64,000 nt of DNA, from positions 548,321-612,320 of the forward strand of contig NW_006766897.1 of assembly GCF_000275845.1 (NCBI RefSeq), written 5' to 3'. Positions within the stretch are counted from its first letter, which is position 1, and each line of letters begins with the position of its first letter. Shown in pieces: positions 35,697-46,863 of the stretch. Origin of the DNA: Dichomitus squalens LYAD-421 SS1. Taxonomy: Eukaryota; Basidiomycota; Agaricomycetes; Polyporales; Polyporaceae. The position numbers and the translations under genes are program-made. The notes below the pieces were generated by a model. That model was not told where the DNA came from, did no database searches, and was given only the letters and a program-made list of their open reading frames with translations.

Positions 35697-36761
35697 AAAG
35701 TTTAGCAGATGCAGCCCAAAGCGGCGGTGGTACGGTGCGGAGATCCGTCACGGACGTTTAGACGCCCAACTTTGCCTTACCAAGTTGGTCCGCTCCTCCG
35801 TCCCCAAACATCCTCCACCATATCTGCCCCGTCCGGGCCCCCGGCCTGTTCCATGCATACCTGGCGAGCTTAAACGCATAGTCCCCGGGCTCATCAACAC
35901 GAGCCGTCTTCTCACACTGAGAACCCAGGCACGGTCAAAAATGCACATATATGCGCGCGTGTAGCCGTCATGGCGAAGTAGCTGCTAGCGTTCGATGGAG
36001 AGTTGCCGAGGTGAGAACTGTTAGGATTCACCCATCGCTACTCGCATGCCACTGCTTTGGCTATCGCCTGCTGCTGACCTCTGTGATGACCTTGTGAGCA
36101 ACGAGAGATTTCCTGAGATCTCCCGGGGATGAGTGGATACATTCGGACCTACAAATCGGCAGAATAAACACCAAATGTGACCATAGAAACACCACTGCTC
36201 GACGTGCGGTACTGACCCGGGAGCCCGCGGGGCGGGCATGATGGAAAATATACACGATCCGCGTGCTGATACACCCGCAGCGGTCGGATGTGGCCATCTC
36301 CATTCGAGGGCCCCGAAAAGGAAAGCACAAAGCCCCGCGGCAGGTCCCCGGTGCACATCAGGTTCGCCAAGCGAGGCCATGTGAAAGGTGGCTGCTGTTC
36401 CGTCCGAAACATCTCCAAGCTTGCAAAGCAATCCTGCCCATTGCGGCAGGCCTGGAGACGGTGAGCGGGCAGGACTTCATCTCGCGCTTTGCCTATCATC
36501 CTCCGCCAAAGACGTCTGGCGCCTTACCAAACAGTCACACTGCCTAAACGTCACAAACTGGTCCGGCCGCTCGCTCTCGGTACGGGCTTCCCATAAAATG
36601 CCTTCCGCTCGCGAGCAAATGAGAGCGCTGACGATCCAATCTCACACCTAGACAATAACGCTCTTGACGTGGACGGGAGGAGCTCCATCCCGGGGCGTTT
36701 TGAAGCCTCTGTATAAAGCCCGGTCATTCTGGCCATTTGGACTTTCTCCCGTTTGGTCGGC
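35697..36761. other. Divergent promoter region between FOL2 and the ABC transporter
   Basis: About 1.07 kb. No coding signal or RNA was recognised. Pyrimidine-rich sequence at about 36,740-36,760 precedes the ABC gene start. Confidence 0.4.
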
Positions 36762-39404
36762 ATGCCTCTCCCGCCCAGCTCTCTCTTTTCTGATGTCATC
36801 CATCTAGCTTCTTCTGTCGTAAGGAATCTTCCGGGCTGCCCTCACGACGCCCCTTTAAAGCCTCCCACCTCCCGCGAGCGCGTCAAGAGAGACGCCTTGG
36901 AAGAGTCCCCCGATCTATACGCAGTTTGGTTAGCATCGCGACGTATCGCAGAAAATGGCACGGAGCATCTCCCTCCAGCTGCACAACGTCCCTTCTCTCT
37001 TCAGAACCTCGCACTCGCCTGCACCCTGTCAAAACGTTGCGCCCCCGAATTACTTTCTTGCTTATGGGATGCCCACCCGTTTAGAATATCTCTCATGGTG
37101 ACACTTGATGTCGTACGAGGAATTTTTCCCGCCTTCCGTGGTTACTCACAGGCTGTCATGATAGACGAGGTCCGTACCTGCTAGTCTCCTAGGCTTGATA
37201 TTTGTCTCATAGTCAACATAGCTTCAACGCAATATGACCTCCGGTAACTTCACGCTCTCACACGTACTACATCAAGGCACAATGGAACTTGTCCGCATGA
37301 GTGTAGAAGCCGCCATAGACAATATTGCGTGCGTCATCGTCTCCGCGGGCTAATAGGGGGCAGGCTAATAGTTCCGATACAGAACTTCGAATGAAAATAT
37401 CGTGCACAATTCGGCTCGCTTCCTCGTCGAACGAAGGCAACTGGAGCAGAGGCTACGGCTAGACGTGCCGACACTTTCTGACCCGCTGGTTCGCGACCTC
37501 CTGCAGGAGTCTGATACGTTCGTCCGCTCTTTCAACGGGTTTTCGGCCTTCGGTGTCTTCTCCCCTTTCGACGCGATGCGTCTTCTGACGCTTGTCTCCG
37601 AAGTTTTGACTCATCTTTGGGTCCTGTCCTCGTTGACTTTCGGCGGCACGCCCCTTTCTATAGTTTTCCTTTCTGTCGCAGTGACGGTACTTCCGTCTAT
37701 GCTCTCTTGGCTTACCTATGGACATGACAATTGGGATTGTCCTAACGGTCAGCTTGGAGGGCAACTGGCAGCAAAGCAGGAAGCCATGCGCGGACTCGCT
37801 CACAGCGACGCTCACCGTCCAGAGATCCTTCTCTTCGACCTCGGCCCATGGATACTGAAATCGTGGTCCCGCGCTCGGAAATCGCTCCTTGGCCTCGAAC
37901 GACGGCACCACGGCGGTGACAATAACCTCTCGTTCCGTCCCCTTTCGCGGGTGTATCTCAACGGCATGTTCTCGGCTTTCCATAATGTTTGTGGCTCACG
38001 GTTTGTAGCAGTCGCACAGCTAACAAAATGGATAGGTGCCCCTGCTACTCGTCCTCAGCTCGTCGTCCACGTCCGTTGGAACTTTCACACTCTACCGCAG
38101 TACATTGCAAAGTCTATTATTGACGGCCGAGGCGCTCCTCCGTACCCTGCGCATGGCGTTTCAAGGAGTCTTTCTGATGGGGGCGTTTTGTGCTGCGACG
38201 GCGTTGAAGCCCCGGCTTCAACCCGACGCGCAAAAAGCAATCCCGTACAGCCCTTCAGGCGTGGGAATGGCCATCGACGCCCAGTGAGCATCGGGGCCAG
38301 CCGTCGGACCATACGCTGTGGCTAATATCTATGACAGGAACCTCAGCTTCAGTTACCCCGGGAGCAGAGTCCCTGCGCTCCACAACATCACGTTGACTGT
38401 TGAGGCTGGCGAAACACTGGCTATAGTAGGCTATAATGGCTCAGGTACGACTCTCAACGCTATTTTGGAGGTTCAGACACTATTAACCATGTGCCACTCA
38501 GGCAAGACCACCTTGGCGAACGTTCTTCTACGCATCTACGATTTCGAGAGCGGTTCACTACGCGTGAATGGCGTGGATATCCAGCGGCTTGACCCGCGCG
38601 ACTTCCACGCCCACGCCTCAGCAGTCTTTCAAGGCTTCTCGAAATTCAGTACATCCGTCAAAGGCAACGTTGGTATTGGTTTTGTCCCCGAGATGGACAG
38701 CGCCGACGCTGTCAGCACGGCCATAGAGCTCGCCGGAGCGGCAGACCTCGTGCATTCACTGCCTGAAGGCGTCCGCACAAGATTGGATGGGGATGGCCTC
38801 AATCGTAGCTGTGAAGCATGCTGCGGCGACGGTCCTGCGTCGCACACGCCTCATGGGCTTTCCGGTGGGGAGGTAGGCTCTCACGAACTCTGGTGCCCGC
38901 TAAATCATTCTGACGCCGAAATCATGCGTAGTGGCAGCGAATAGCTATCTCGCGGGCGTTCATGCGTGCGCGGCGTCCAGAAGTCGAATTGTTGGTCTTC
39001 GACGAGCCGGTAGGTGCCGTCCTCCGCGTTTGTTTCCCGCGAACCGGACATTCCTCGTCGCCACGCTGCTAGCTCATCGCGACCACATTCCACACAGACG
39101 TCTTCTCTTGATGCCCACGCCCAGAAGCATGTCTTTGACACCATCGAGAAAATTTCGCGCAGTCCGGACGGTGACCGGACAAAGACCGTCATATTCATAA
39201 CGCATAGGCTGGCTACTGCTCGCCGTGCTGACAAAATAGCCATGATGGAGAATGGAGTACGTCTGCCATGAACGTTCTGGTTACGTATTGTGTGTGGTCG
39301 TACTGACGTCGGTTGTTTTATAGACGATCATTGAGTTTGGAACGCACGAGCAATTGCTCAGTCGTAATGGGCGGTACGCTTCCCTATATCATGCTTCTGT
39401 CTAG
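36762..39404 (+). CDS. ABC transporter, single nucleotide-binding domain, of a family common in basidiomycetes
   Basis: About 735 aa. The N-terminal half is a membrane region with hydrophobic stretches, for example FGGTPLSIVFLSVAVTVLPS and LRMAFQGVFLMGAFCAATAL. The C-terminal nucleotide-binding domain has Walker A GYNGSGKTT (split by an intron at about 38443), Q-loop AVFQGFSKFS, signature LSGGEWQRIAISRAFMRARR, Walker B ELLVFDEP, then TSSLDAHAQKHVFDTIEKI and H-loop FITHRLATARRADKIAMMEN. Nine or so introns, including one of 10+50 nt inside Walker B and the D-loop, were joined by frame. A Cys-rich insert CEACCGDG lies just before the signature motif. The substrate is unknown. As a half-transporter it should dimerise. 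The gene appears intact. Confidence 0.85.
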
Positions 39405-39614
39405 ATAAAACAATCTGCTACACTCTCGTGTTCTGCTATAATATGGACACACTGGACCTGGGTTGTGGTGATGGACATGACCTCGGAAGAACTGTAGAGT
39501 ACGAAGGTTCGTATTATTGTCTAGTAATACCAATAAAATAGTGTGAGCCTTAGATTTGTCGCTGCACTCTTCATAGTCGTATATCGCCGTCCGGATCGGA
39601 GCGACGAATATAGG

Positions 39615-42600
39615 TCATAGTTCTTGCATTCCCCTGTGTTTGTTGCTGAAGTACAACAAGACGCCGTCTTGCAACGCGGCATCCACGCCGCTTGCTTCCG
39701 TACCTGCTGATGTGGGCAGCCTCTCGATGTCCTCCGGAAGGCCGAACGTGCCCACCAGCAGGCCAAAATCTTTCACGCCCTGTATGAGCGAGGGCACTCG
39801 AGCCTATGTTATCGTTAGCAAAGGAACGACTCATACTAGCTTGGCGTTTCTCAGCCAGTCCAACAAAATCACACACCAGCAACCCGGCGTCCAGCAGGAC
39901 ACCCAACAAGTTGTTCATTTTAGCAAACTCCACAGCAGCATCCAGACTCCAAAGCCGATGGTCGTGCGCGTCGTCCGTGCTGAGTGCGGTAGCGCTGGGT
40001 GTCGCGCGGCTCGCGTCCCCACACTGGGAGGCGAGGAACACAGGATCTGCGATGCCGAACGCGGTTAGCGCGACGCTCTCAACCATAGTCTAACTGACGC
40101 GCGCACGCGCGCGTGCGAGCCGCAAGCGGCTGCGGTGACGTACAATTGGGCTGCTTCCAGTTCAGAGCCGCGCACAGATCCGGAGCAAAGGACGTAAACA
40201 CCACCGGCCGGCGACCCATCTGCCCCTCTAGCGCCGACATGTCGTAAACGGTGCGTAACACGGAGTTGACCGTGTCGTTGAGGTCTAGTTGGTTTCGCAG
40301 CGAAAAGCGCCTTCGGACCTGGATGGGCGGGTACGCGATCTCCACGCAAATGCCGAACATTGCGGGGACAAGCTGTAGGGGCGGCAGGGAGGCGAGTGAG
40401 CGGTTGAAGAAGCGGTGTGTGAGCTGAGACTGCATTGCTTGGCAGGGAACATCGACTTCGTGAGACGTACCCGCAGTAACTCCTGCAATGTTATCATTGA
40501 GGAAGATATCCACTTAGCCCAAAGGGAAGGTGGCGACGATGAATCGGGCGCTGGAGCCCCGCGGCCCAGTCGGGACGCCAATGCCTTGAACTGCGACAGC
40601 GTTATATCCGCGACGCCCAACTCGTAGTTCGCGTCCGGTAACCTCCATTCGGGGAATATGACAGAGTGCAGGTCCCGAGTGACCTGGACGGTTACGTAGA
40701 TATAGCTTCCGGTAACCGATGAATGCGTTAGCGAGTGCCCGGAGGCCTGCGCGAGCGTCGGGTTCGACGGCGACGTCTGTGCGGACCCGAGGGCCCTTCC
40801 ATGTTGTGGGGGCCGAGGAGACAGAAGTTTGGCGCTGCTTGCCCCTGGGACAGGCATCGCTAGCGACTTCCAGTACGTCTCCACAGCCCCTCCGATCTCG
40901 AGTTTGACGCCGCTGAACGGCGTGATGATGTTAACCTCAAACGACACCTTGGCGGCCAGCAGGCATCAACTCTCGGAACTACTCCACGCATACAACGGGA
41001 CACACCTCTCCAATGACATGCAAGCGGGGATCCAAGATGGGAAGTGTAAAGGGCTGGCTATTTTGGATGTTCTGGAACAGGTGCGGAAGGGCTGTAGCGC
41101 GGCCTATCGTCTTGGTGCCGAAGTTTGGGTATAGCGAGAACTCCAGCGAGAGGGCGCTCGGCGACGGGACCTGGAACGAGAAGACGATCTTCTGGTCGCG
41201 GATTGGGAGCGACACGCTGTACGGCGCGGACGTAGTGACAGGCGCAGCGGTCATGACAAGCTTCAGAAGAGGCGAGGCGTGCAGGTGCCGGTCATCGTAC
41301 TGGGGTCCTGCCAGGGGGTGTCGCAGCCGCACAGCAGGCCCATCCGCGCTGGGATCCTGGTAATGCGATGACAGGTGACCAATGGTAACCTGCACGAGGC
41401 TTGCCTTGTCCAGGTAGTTGTGTCCGTAGACGCGGTAGGGCATCATGGGTGGGGGGAGATAGAGCGAAGGGATCGCGTCTATGTCAGACTCCGTGCCCGT
41501 CGATCTTTGTGTATCGGTAAGGCGTGACTCTTGGGCCTTCGGAACCTGAGCAGCGTGGGCCTGAGCAGCCGCCTGGACGAGCAGCGCAACGCAGGCCCTG
41601 TGACCGTACCACGCGGCATAGTACATGGGCGAGTTCCCGGCTTCGTCGGTGATATCGATGCGGCTCCCAACTTCAAGGAGGACTGCCAAACAGGAGTCGC
41701 GACCAAACCTTGCGGCATGAAAGAGTGGTGTCCATTCGTTGTATTTGTCGGGAACGTCCCATCCCTCTTTGCTTGCAAGAATGCGGCATACGTCCGCGTG
41801 TCCCTCTTGCGCTGCGAGGTGGATCGGGTATTCTCCATTCGTATTCTGGCAACTCGGAGCACCGTACTGCAGAAGGAGCTCAACAACATCCAGATGCCCG
41901 GAACGCGCAGCGAGCGTGAGTGGCATCAAGTCACTGTTGGAGCCATAGTCCTGTACAGAGACCCTTCCGCTCTCGAGAAGGGCTCGGACGCAGATGACGC
42001 AGCCTTTCAGGGTGGCGTATATCAGAGGCGTGCAATTGTCAAGATCGACGACGTCAGAGGGAAGTCCGACTTGGATGAGCTTCTGGCATACGACGCCATG
42101 TCCGTGCATCGCGGCATAGTGAAGCGCGGAGCGGCCGTAAGCGTCCGTCTTGTCCTTTTGGACACCTCCAGCAAGACAGAGATCCACGAGGCGGAGTAGA
42201 CCCGCGATAGCGGCTTCATGCAGGCATGTGCGGCCGTTGATGTCGTCTACGAACGTGTAGTCGAACGGACCGGCTGTCGATGAGAGGATCAAGTCGGCTA
42301 GCTCCTGAGGTGCGTCGATGACCGCTTTCCAAAGGATGCGGGTGACATGATTACGTGCTTCGCGGGACTGCACGAGGGAGTCTGAGTAGCGTACGAGGTC
42401 CGCAACAACAGTCCTGTCGCCGTCAGTGACTGCCTTGCGGAGGTTACTCTCGAGGTCATAGAAGGGCGCCATTTGCACACTGCGGTCGATGTTCAGCTGA
42501 TGGCTCAGGATGACATCCTCCGCCACGGTGAGCTCGTTTCCGAGACCGATGGACAGATCGGTGAGATCGAGCAGACAAGCAGCGACTGTGTCAGCCAACT

Positions 42601-43522
42601 CGGAGATCAGCTGCACGAACTTGATTAGTAGAGCAGAAGCGAAGGTCGTTATATATGCATACATACCTGTCGGTTGAATACCGGCTGCACCTCGACCTGA
42701 CGCGCAAGATATAGCTCCTTGGTGGTCGATCGCGAACGCTTGTCCCACTTCTTGAGGATTTTCCGAAACCCCATAGCGTTGATCTCAACGAATTGCTGAA
42801 GAGGGAAAAGGCGAGAGACATGTATAAAATTGAGCATAGCGTGGCACAGGCGCGACCATCTACCTGCAGTTTCCCGATGTCCCGCTCCAGCAACCTGAAA
42901 CCCTCCTCCACCGCGCTCCACTCGACGTGGTTCTTTGTCGCGTCGTCGCTAGCGTCGGGAAGAACGTGCATAGCCGCAGCCCGCCGCTTGGAGAGCAGCG
43001 TCTCGAGCCGCAGCTTAAGTTCAGCCTCCTTCTCGAGATAGAACGCGTTGATCTGCACCCCAAGAATCCGCCATATGCGGGAGTCATTAAAGGACGCGTG
43101 CCGGGAGTGATTGGACGGATATGCGCACCTTCTCTAGCTCTCGCTCTAGCTTGAAGAAGAATGCGGCCCTGTGGGCTTGAAAGCTCGAGCCCCAATCATG
43201 ATCCTGCCCCAGGGGCGCATATAATGGTGGCTCTTCCCATTGAGAGACTAAACGCTCAGCTCCGAGTGCTGTCTGGGGAAGGGAGGCGGAAGATAGGATG
43301 TCACCCGCGCGGATAGTGTCCTGAGGCGCAAGAGCGGCAGCCTCAGCAGGCGGGCGATTCGCCGCAAGGGAAGAGATGATCTTCTTCAAGGCCTTATAGT
43401 CCAAGTAATATGCAGACCATCCAGGCACTTGCTCGGCCTGGATTTGTTTGCCGAACTGCAGAGAGCGCGAGGTATTCAGCACGAGACTTTAAGGAGAGAG
43501 GCGGGGGTTATAGAACCTTCAT
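39615..43522 (-). CDS. PHO81: Pho81-like protein: SPX, ankyrin repeats, inactive GDPD domain
   Basis: About 1,120 aa. Exon 1 is only ATGAAG (43517-43522). The intron ends TCTGCAG, giving MKFGKQIQAEQVPGWSAYYL, the SPX start, followed by DYKALKKII and, at the SPX end, INAMGFRKILKKWDKRS. Six or so ankyrin repeats follow (NGRTCLHEAAIAGLL, YGRSALHYAAMHGHG, NGEYPIHLAAQEGHADVCRI, YNEWTPLFHAARFGRDSCL). The C-terminal glycerophosphodiesterase-like domain (TGSYIYVTVQVTRDLHSVIF, ICVEIAYPP, VVFTSFAPDLC, VPSLIQGVKDFGLLVGTFGL) lacks the HRG and catalytic acidic residues. Pho81 and NUC-2 inhibit the Pho85-Pho80 kinase under phosphate starvation, and SPX domains bind inositol pyrophosphates. About ten exons, all splice joins in frame. 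Confidence 0.92.
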
Positions 43523-43863
43523 GGCTGGAGGGATTACTCGCGCAGGGGGCTGCGCAGGCTGCTCGCAGGTTTATCGAATGAAAGCAGGCGCAGGAGGCGG
43601 GCTCTTACTCGAGTGCAGGGAAAGTAGCGGCCCCATTGGCCCAAAAGTCGAAGGGGAAGGGTTTACTCGCACATCGACATGTCCTGCATATTCCGACCCA
43701 CGTGCACGCAGGGAAGCCAGATCCGGATCTCGGTTATCTACCCGACCGCCGGATCGCCTCCGGACGCTCGGGAAGCGCTACGAACGTGCGTCCCATCCTT
43801 GAGATCATATTGGAAGCCGTCCCCAGCCCACCGTCAACAGGAACAGCCATACGCTACTACTGA
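43523..43863. other. Promoter of PHO81 and PEX12 3' flank
   Basis: About 340 bp. CACGTG-type Pho4 sites were looked for. CCCACGTGCACG is present at about 43,697, which contains CACGTG and would fit phosphate regulation, but such sites are frequent by chance. Confidence 0.35.
43694..43706. promoter_or_regulatory. Candidate CACGTG (E-box/Pho4-type) site upstream of PHO81
   Basis: The sequence CCCACGTGCACG lies about 175 bp upstream of the PHO81 start. CACGTG is the core bound by yeast Pho4 and other bHLH factors. A role in phosphate response is inferred from position only. Confidence 0.25.
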
Positions 43864-45227
43864 TCACACGAGGATCTTCCTCAGCTGCCACATACGTGTC
43901 CGCACAAGCGTCACAGGACACCGTCCGTCCTTCTCCACCCAGTCGTGTGCGCACCGATAGCAGAAGACATAACCAGACGGGAACGCGGTCGCATTCGCGA
44001 TCTGTTTCCGGCACAACGGGCACATCCCATACTCAACGTCATCCACTCTAATTCCTTGTGGATGTGGGGGATGCAGGCGCGGCGGCGGCACGACCGGTCC
44101 GAGCGGGGACGTCGACAACGACCGTGCTGGTGACGACGGCGAGTACCACCACTCCAGGAACTTGATGAAGAATATGGCTGTGGGTAAGAGCACCTTAAGC
44201 GAGTCAAGCAACAGTCGCGGCGACCTCCGCAGCACTCGTGTGAGGGACTCTAGTACGCCCCGTGGTTTGGGGGCGGGAGGTGTCCGGACTGCAACCTGCG
44301 CCGCGCGCTGAACGCGTTGTCAGATACGCTCCTGTACTCTATCGACCATGAGACTCACCAGGTCCTCTGCGCTCACCCGACGCAAATCCACTCCCACCCA
44401 AGATAACCATGGTCGGTAATACGGGGTCCGCTCGAAAAGATACGCGATGTTGTAGACCAATAACCAGACCTCGAAGGAAGTGTTCAACCAAGGGTACGCG
44501 GCTTTGTACGCTCGCTTCAAACGCCCCTTCCATGTCTGCTCCTGATCAGACGACCCTCCAACACAGTGTCAACCTGAGTCGCACGCACCTCATCTACTGG
44601 GATGGGTCGCGTGTCCTCAATGAGGTCCGTCTGGAGGCCGCCCCCCAGCTCTTCGTAGTAGTCCTGCGCTTTCGCACGCACATAGGGAAGTCCTACCTGC
44701 AACTGAGTGTCCAGCCCCTGCATCACCAACGTGCATCGGAACTAGGCGACGCACCAGGAATAGTAGAGACCGCCATATGTCTCGGTCCCGTAGCTTCTCC
44801 TCTGGAAAAACGCCGCCGACTGCGCTCCTCGCACGCTCGGTCTTGAACAGTGGCACCCGCCTTCTCTTCAGACCGTAGAAGTTTTCCGCAAATGATGCGC
44901 CTGCATGCCTCCGTTTAGAGATCTCCAGGTGCACCAACGCGTCGTTACTCACCGTGAGCGCGGAGGTAGTGCCTCTCGACGAAGAACATGAGTAGCGCGT
45001 AGAACTCCTCATGCTTGTTCACTATTCGCAGTAAGTAGCGAGGATACGATTGCGCGAAGACCTGTGCATCCTGAGCACCCCATTGGACATTGGACGGAGC
45101 GATATCCGCTCACCGAGAGCACATACTTGAGTGCGGGCTGTAGGAGGTCTCTCAACTGCTCCTGCGCGACGAGTTCGAATAGCGTCGGCTTCAGCGGATC
45201 ATCACCCGCGTCGTTGAAGAACTCCAT
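43864..45227 (-). CDS. PEX12: Peroxisomal import RING protein Pex12
   Basis: Six or so exons give about 370 aa, starting MEFFNDAGDDPLKPTLFELV, a typical Pex12 N-terminus. The sequence contains VFAQSYPRYLLRIVNKHEEF, then SLLFLVGLPYVRAKAQDYYE, AYPWLNTSFEVWLLVYNIAY, and membrane segments around FIKFLEWWYS. The C-terminal degenerate RING reads YGMCPLCRKQIANATAFPSG, VFCYRCAHDWV, GRCPVT. Like known Pex12 proteins it keeps only part of the zinc ligand set. Pex2, Pex10 and Pex12 form the peroxisomal ubiquitin ligase that recycles the receptor Pex5. The stop is 341 bp from the PHO81 start, and the gene is not overlapping. Confidence 0.93.
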
Positions 45228-45485
45228 GACAGCGAGTCGGGACTGGCAGGTCGCGTTTTGGAGCCAAGACGTACGCGGCTGTGGTCAAGTGGATTGACGA
45301 GCAGCGCGCCAGTCTAACTCCGAGTAATAGGGAGTGAGCGCCCCACGTGGCAATCACAATCATATGCCTCTCGGCTTGTGTGCTCTCCCTCACATCGTAC
45401 TTCGAACATAAACAGTCACTTTCTCATGCTGGACTGCAGGTCTATGTACTGGAGCACTCAACACTAATAGCCTCAGGCGACACTG

Positions 45486-46558
45486 TCAGAAATCATCCCA
45501 CAAGAAATTCGTCCATCTTCTACCATCGTCGCCGACCTGTACGGACTCCCCCCACGTCCAAACCACACCCTCCTCCTCATCGTTCTCGGCTCTTCTACCC
45601 GTTAACCGCGAGAGACGCAGAGACTTGGTCTCAAGGAGGTCTTTCTCTTTTGACTCGTCATCCTGCACGTCGCCCGACTCGTTCTCTTGATCTATCAGCG
45701 CAATTTGAGTAGCAGCGTCCACTTCAACGTTGTCTCACTGACCGTCAGGAAACTCTACTCTCCACTCGAAGTACCGCTCCAGGAGCACAGACAGCGTTCC
45801 GCGACGCGGCTCGTTCTCACCTGTATCGCCGAATGATAGCAGTGGAAGGATGGGCAGCCTGAGTTGGCTCAAGCCGGAGTCGAAGAGCACCAGTTTGGAG
45901 ATGGTTGGGCTGCGATGAATGGACCGCCGTCGTCGTCAATTTGGGGCGTCTCTAGGAGAAGGCCGCGGAGACTTGCCTCTTAGGCGACCACGACGCCGTG
46001 AGTGCCAATGCGGAAGATACCGCGGACAGATATGCAGAGACGCTGCTCATTATTAGGATTCGAACGGTGGTCAGCTCGGGTTGGGCTTACGTTGCCTGGG
46101 TTGCTTGGGCCGTGAAGTACGCAGATAGCTCATGGAGGACAAGCAAAGTCGGCGCGACTGCGAGTGTAGTCTTCCGATGATGCACTGTATCATCGTACTC
46201 GTGCAGCATAGACAGCGTTAGCCGCAGATGTGCGAGCGTAGGCGGGTAGCTGTCATATACTGATCAGACCATACACCAACTCGAAACCAAGGACGACAAA
46301 CAAGATTTCAGTGCGTAGTGCGGCGGCAGAAGTACGTCCGATACCGCCATGAACTTCGATCCACTGGTCCTTGAGCTCTACCAGGGCATTTGTGAAGGGT
46401 TCGCGCTGAGGCGTGAGGCAGATTGCTCTGGCCCCAGGAGTCCCGGAGCAGTGTGACAGCAGGAGGTGAACGGGGGCGGACGCGTGATACGTCCCTCTGA
46501 CGAGCAAAGTTTGGAACTCAGGCAGCTGCGGACATGGCGGAGGGAAGAAGGAGATCAT
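45486..46558 (-). CDS. RecA-fold protein resembling SWSAP1 (Rad51-paralogue-like), Walker A not visible
   Basis: About 280-300 aa from an ATG at 46558. Splices read by frame join RTEI-FYPPTLAHLRLTLSML, the buried beta strand TLLVLHELSAYFT (Walker B position), VSAYLSAVSSALALTASWSP, KLVLFDSGLSQLRLPILPLL, VLLERYFEWRVEFPD, and WTWGESVQVGDDGRRWTNFL. The order YPP segment, hydrophobic strand and helix, LLxRYF, final W-rich strand with DG matches my recollection of the human SWSAP1 layout. The P-loop GxxGxGKT is absent from the N-terminus. The intron at 45910-45976 has a GC donor (AG-GCAAGT). The family assignment is an inference. Elp6-like or other RecA-fold proteins are alternatives. Confidence 0.6.
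45910..45976 (-). other. GC-AG intron in the RecA-fold gene
   Basis: The exon ends CCTAAGAG and the intron begins GCAAGT, the strong consensus of GC-AG introns. It ends ATCGCAG. Splicing gives SWSPK-SPTISKLVLF in frame. Without it the frame hits a stop within a few codons. Confidence 0.65.
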
Positions 46559-46863
46559 CCGAGGCTCATAGCCTCAAGTTGGTAGCATGCGGTTGAATGG
46601 CAGAAGAAAGCAAGAAGCAGCAGCCATAGCGGCTCCAGATCCGCATAGCCACAATTCAGTTAGAAGTGTCAGAATGAATAATTCTATTCGTTCGTTTAGG
46701 GATATCGACAGAGGTATGCGATGCGAGAACACGAACAACTGGCTAGGAGAGCAACATGGTATGCATGTATGGAAGTGAAGACAAGCAATGGAGAGCAAAT
46801 CGAAAAGAAGCTGGTAGTTTTTTCTACGAAACGGATGTATGCATCTCGGAGAGACGGGTGCAT
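46559..46863. other. Intergenic, 305 bp
   Basis: This is the promoter of the RecA-fold gene and the 3' UTR of the helicase gene. Nothing else was seen. Confidence 0.35.

Noticed and set aside
36050..36650. Several overlapping open frames between FOL2 and the ABC gene
   Set aside because: None shows a domain, signal peptide or consistent splice structure.
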